A stretch of DNA of 64,000 bases from Desulfovibrionaceae bacterium (GTDB taxonomy: Bacteria; Desulfobacterota; Desulfovibrionia; Desulfovibrionales; Desulfovibrionaceae). Location of the stretch: contig JADFXV010000005.1 in the NCBI GenBank assembly GCA_015233395.1, positions 18,561 to 82,560 on the forward strand. The letters run 5' to 3'. This document shows, piece by piece, positions 63,988 to 64,000 of this stretch. The notes beneath the pieces are model-generated. The model saw nothing but the letters and a program-made list of their open reading frames with translations, was not told the DNA's origin and did not search any database. The number at the start of each line of letters is the position of its first letter. Positions within the stretch are counted from its first letter, which is position 1. The position numbers were made by a program, and so were the translations under genes.

Positions 63988-64000
63988 CACCCCCCCATTT

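Overview
The window is about 64 kb of GC-rich (roughly 65% by eye) bacterial chromosome, most consistent with a sulfate-reducing Desulfovibrio-type organism (Desulfovibrionaceae). This is an inference from the pentahaem nitrite reductase NrfHA, an aldehyde:ferredoxin oxidoreductase (AOR) homologue with a Tat-type ferredoxin, molybdate/tungstate handling genes, many two-component and partner-switching proteins, and repeated G/C-flanked A/T palindromes between operons. There is no rRNA, CRISPR, transposase or integrase. One tRNA, Arg(CCU), lies at 40.7 kb.

Region by region. 0-3.7 kb: edge of a HigBA-type toxin-antitoxin locus, thioredoxin 2 (trxC), and the queuosine precursor pathway (queF divergent from queD-queE-queC). 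3.7-7.1 kb: a membrane-anchored SGNH hydrolase divergent from an Nramp metal transporter and a universal stress protein. 7.1-15.8 kb: two adjacent minus-strand partner-switching operons. The first (11.7 to 7.1 kb) holds PAS-STAS, V4R, HAMP-STAS, an RsbT-like kinase, a PP2C phosphatase and a class III nucleotide cyclase. The second (15.8 to 12.0 kb) holds SiaA-, SiaB- and SiaC-like proteins followed by a second, near-identical cyclase. Both read as phospho-switches that set cyclic-nucleotide output, and this is the most interesting system in the window. 16-22 kb: the Kup potassium transporter, modBAC (minus strand), a two-domain molbindin and an alpha/beta hydrolase. 22-33 kb: nrfHA, then two very large hybrid histidine kinases, with an FNR-like palindrome between nrfH and the first kinase. 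33-40.5 kb: a LOG-family nucleotide-binding protein, a DASS anion transporter, a TetR regulator, a FUSC transporter, an RRM protein and RidA.

40.6-42.7 kb: tRNA-Arg, an FmdB zinc ribbon, a MarC membrane protein and a cupin, with a 35-bp direct repeat flanking fmdB-marC. 42.7-59.2 kb: a run of exported or membrane proteins (two TPR paralogues, a PAN-domain protein, a ~2,400-residue multidomain protein, a Sel1-like protein, an unknown membrane protein, a TolB-like propeller and a DUF748/AsmA-type giant), which looks like a cell-envelope accessory region. 59.5-64 kb: a GNAT/FeeM-like acyltransferase, a ThiF/MoeB-like E1 enzyme, a Tat-exported four-cluster ferredoxin and an AOR homologue.

Two dispersed repeat families stand out. 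One is a long perfect palindrome at operon ends, two copies of which supply the stop codon of the upstream kinase. The other is a multi-hairpin element (about 75-120 bp, with one short copy) seen at 39.5, 42.1, 52.3 and 60.1 kb. Its stems show compensatory base changes between copies, and three of the four copies sit 44-66 bp ahead of a start codon.
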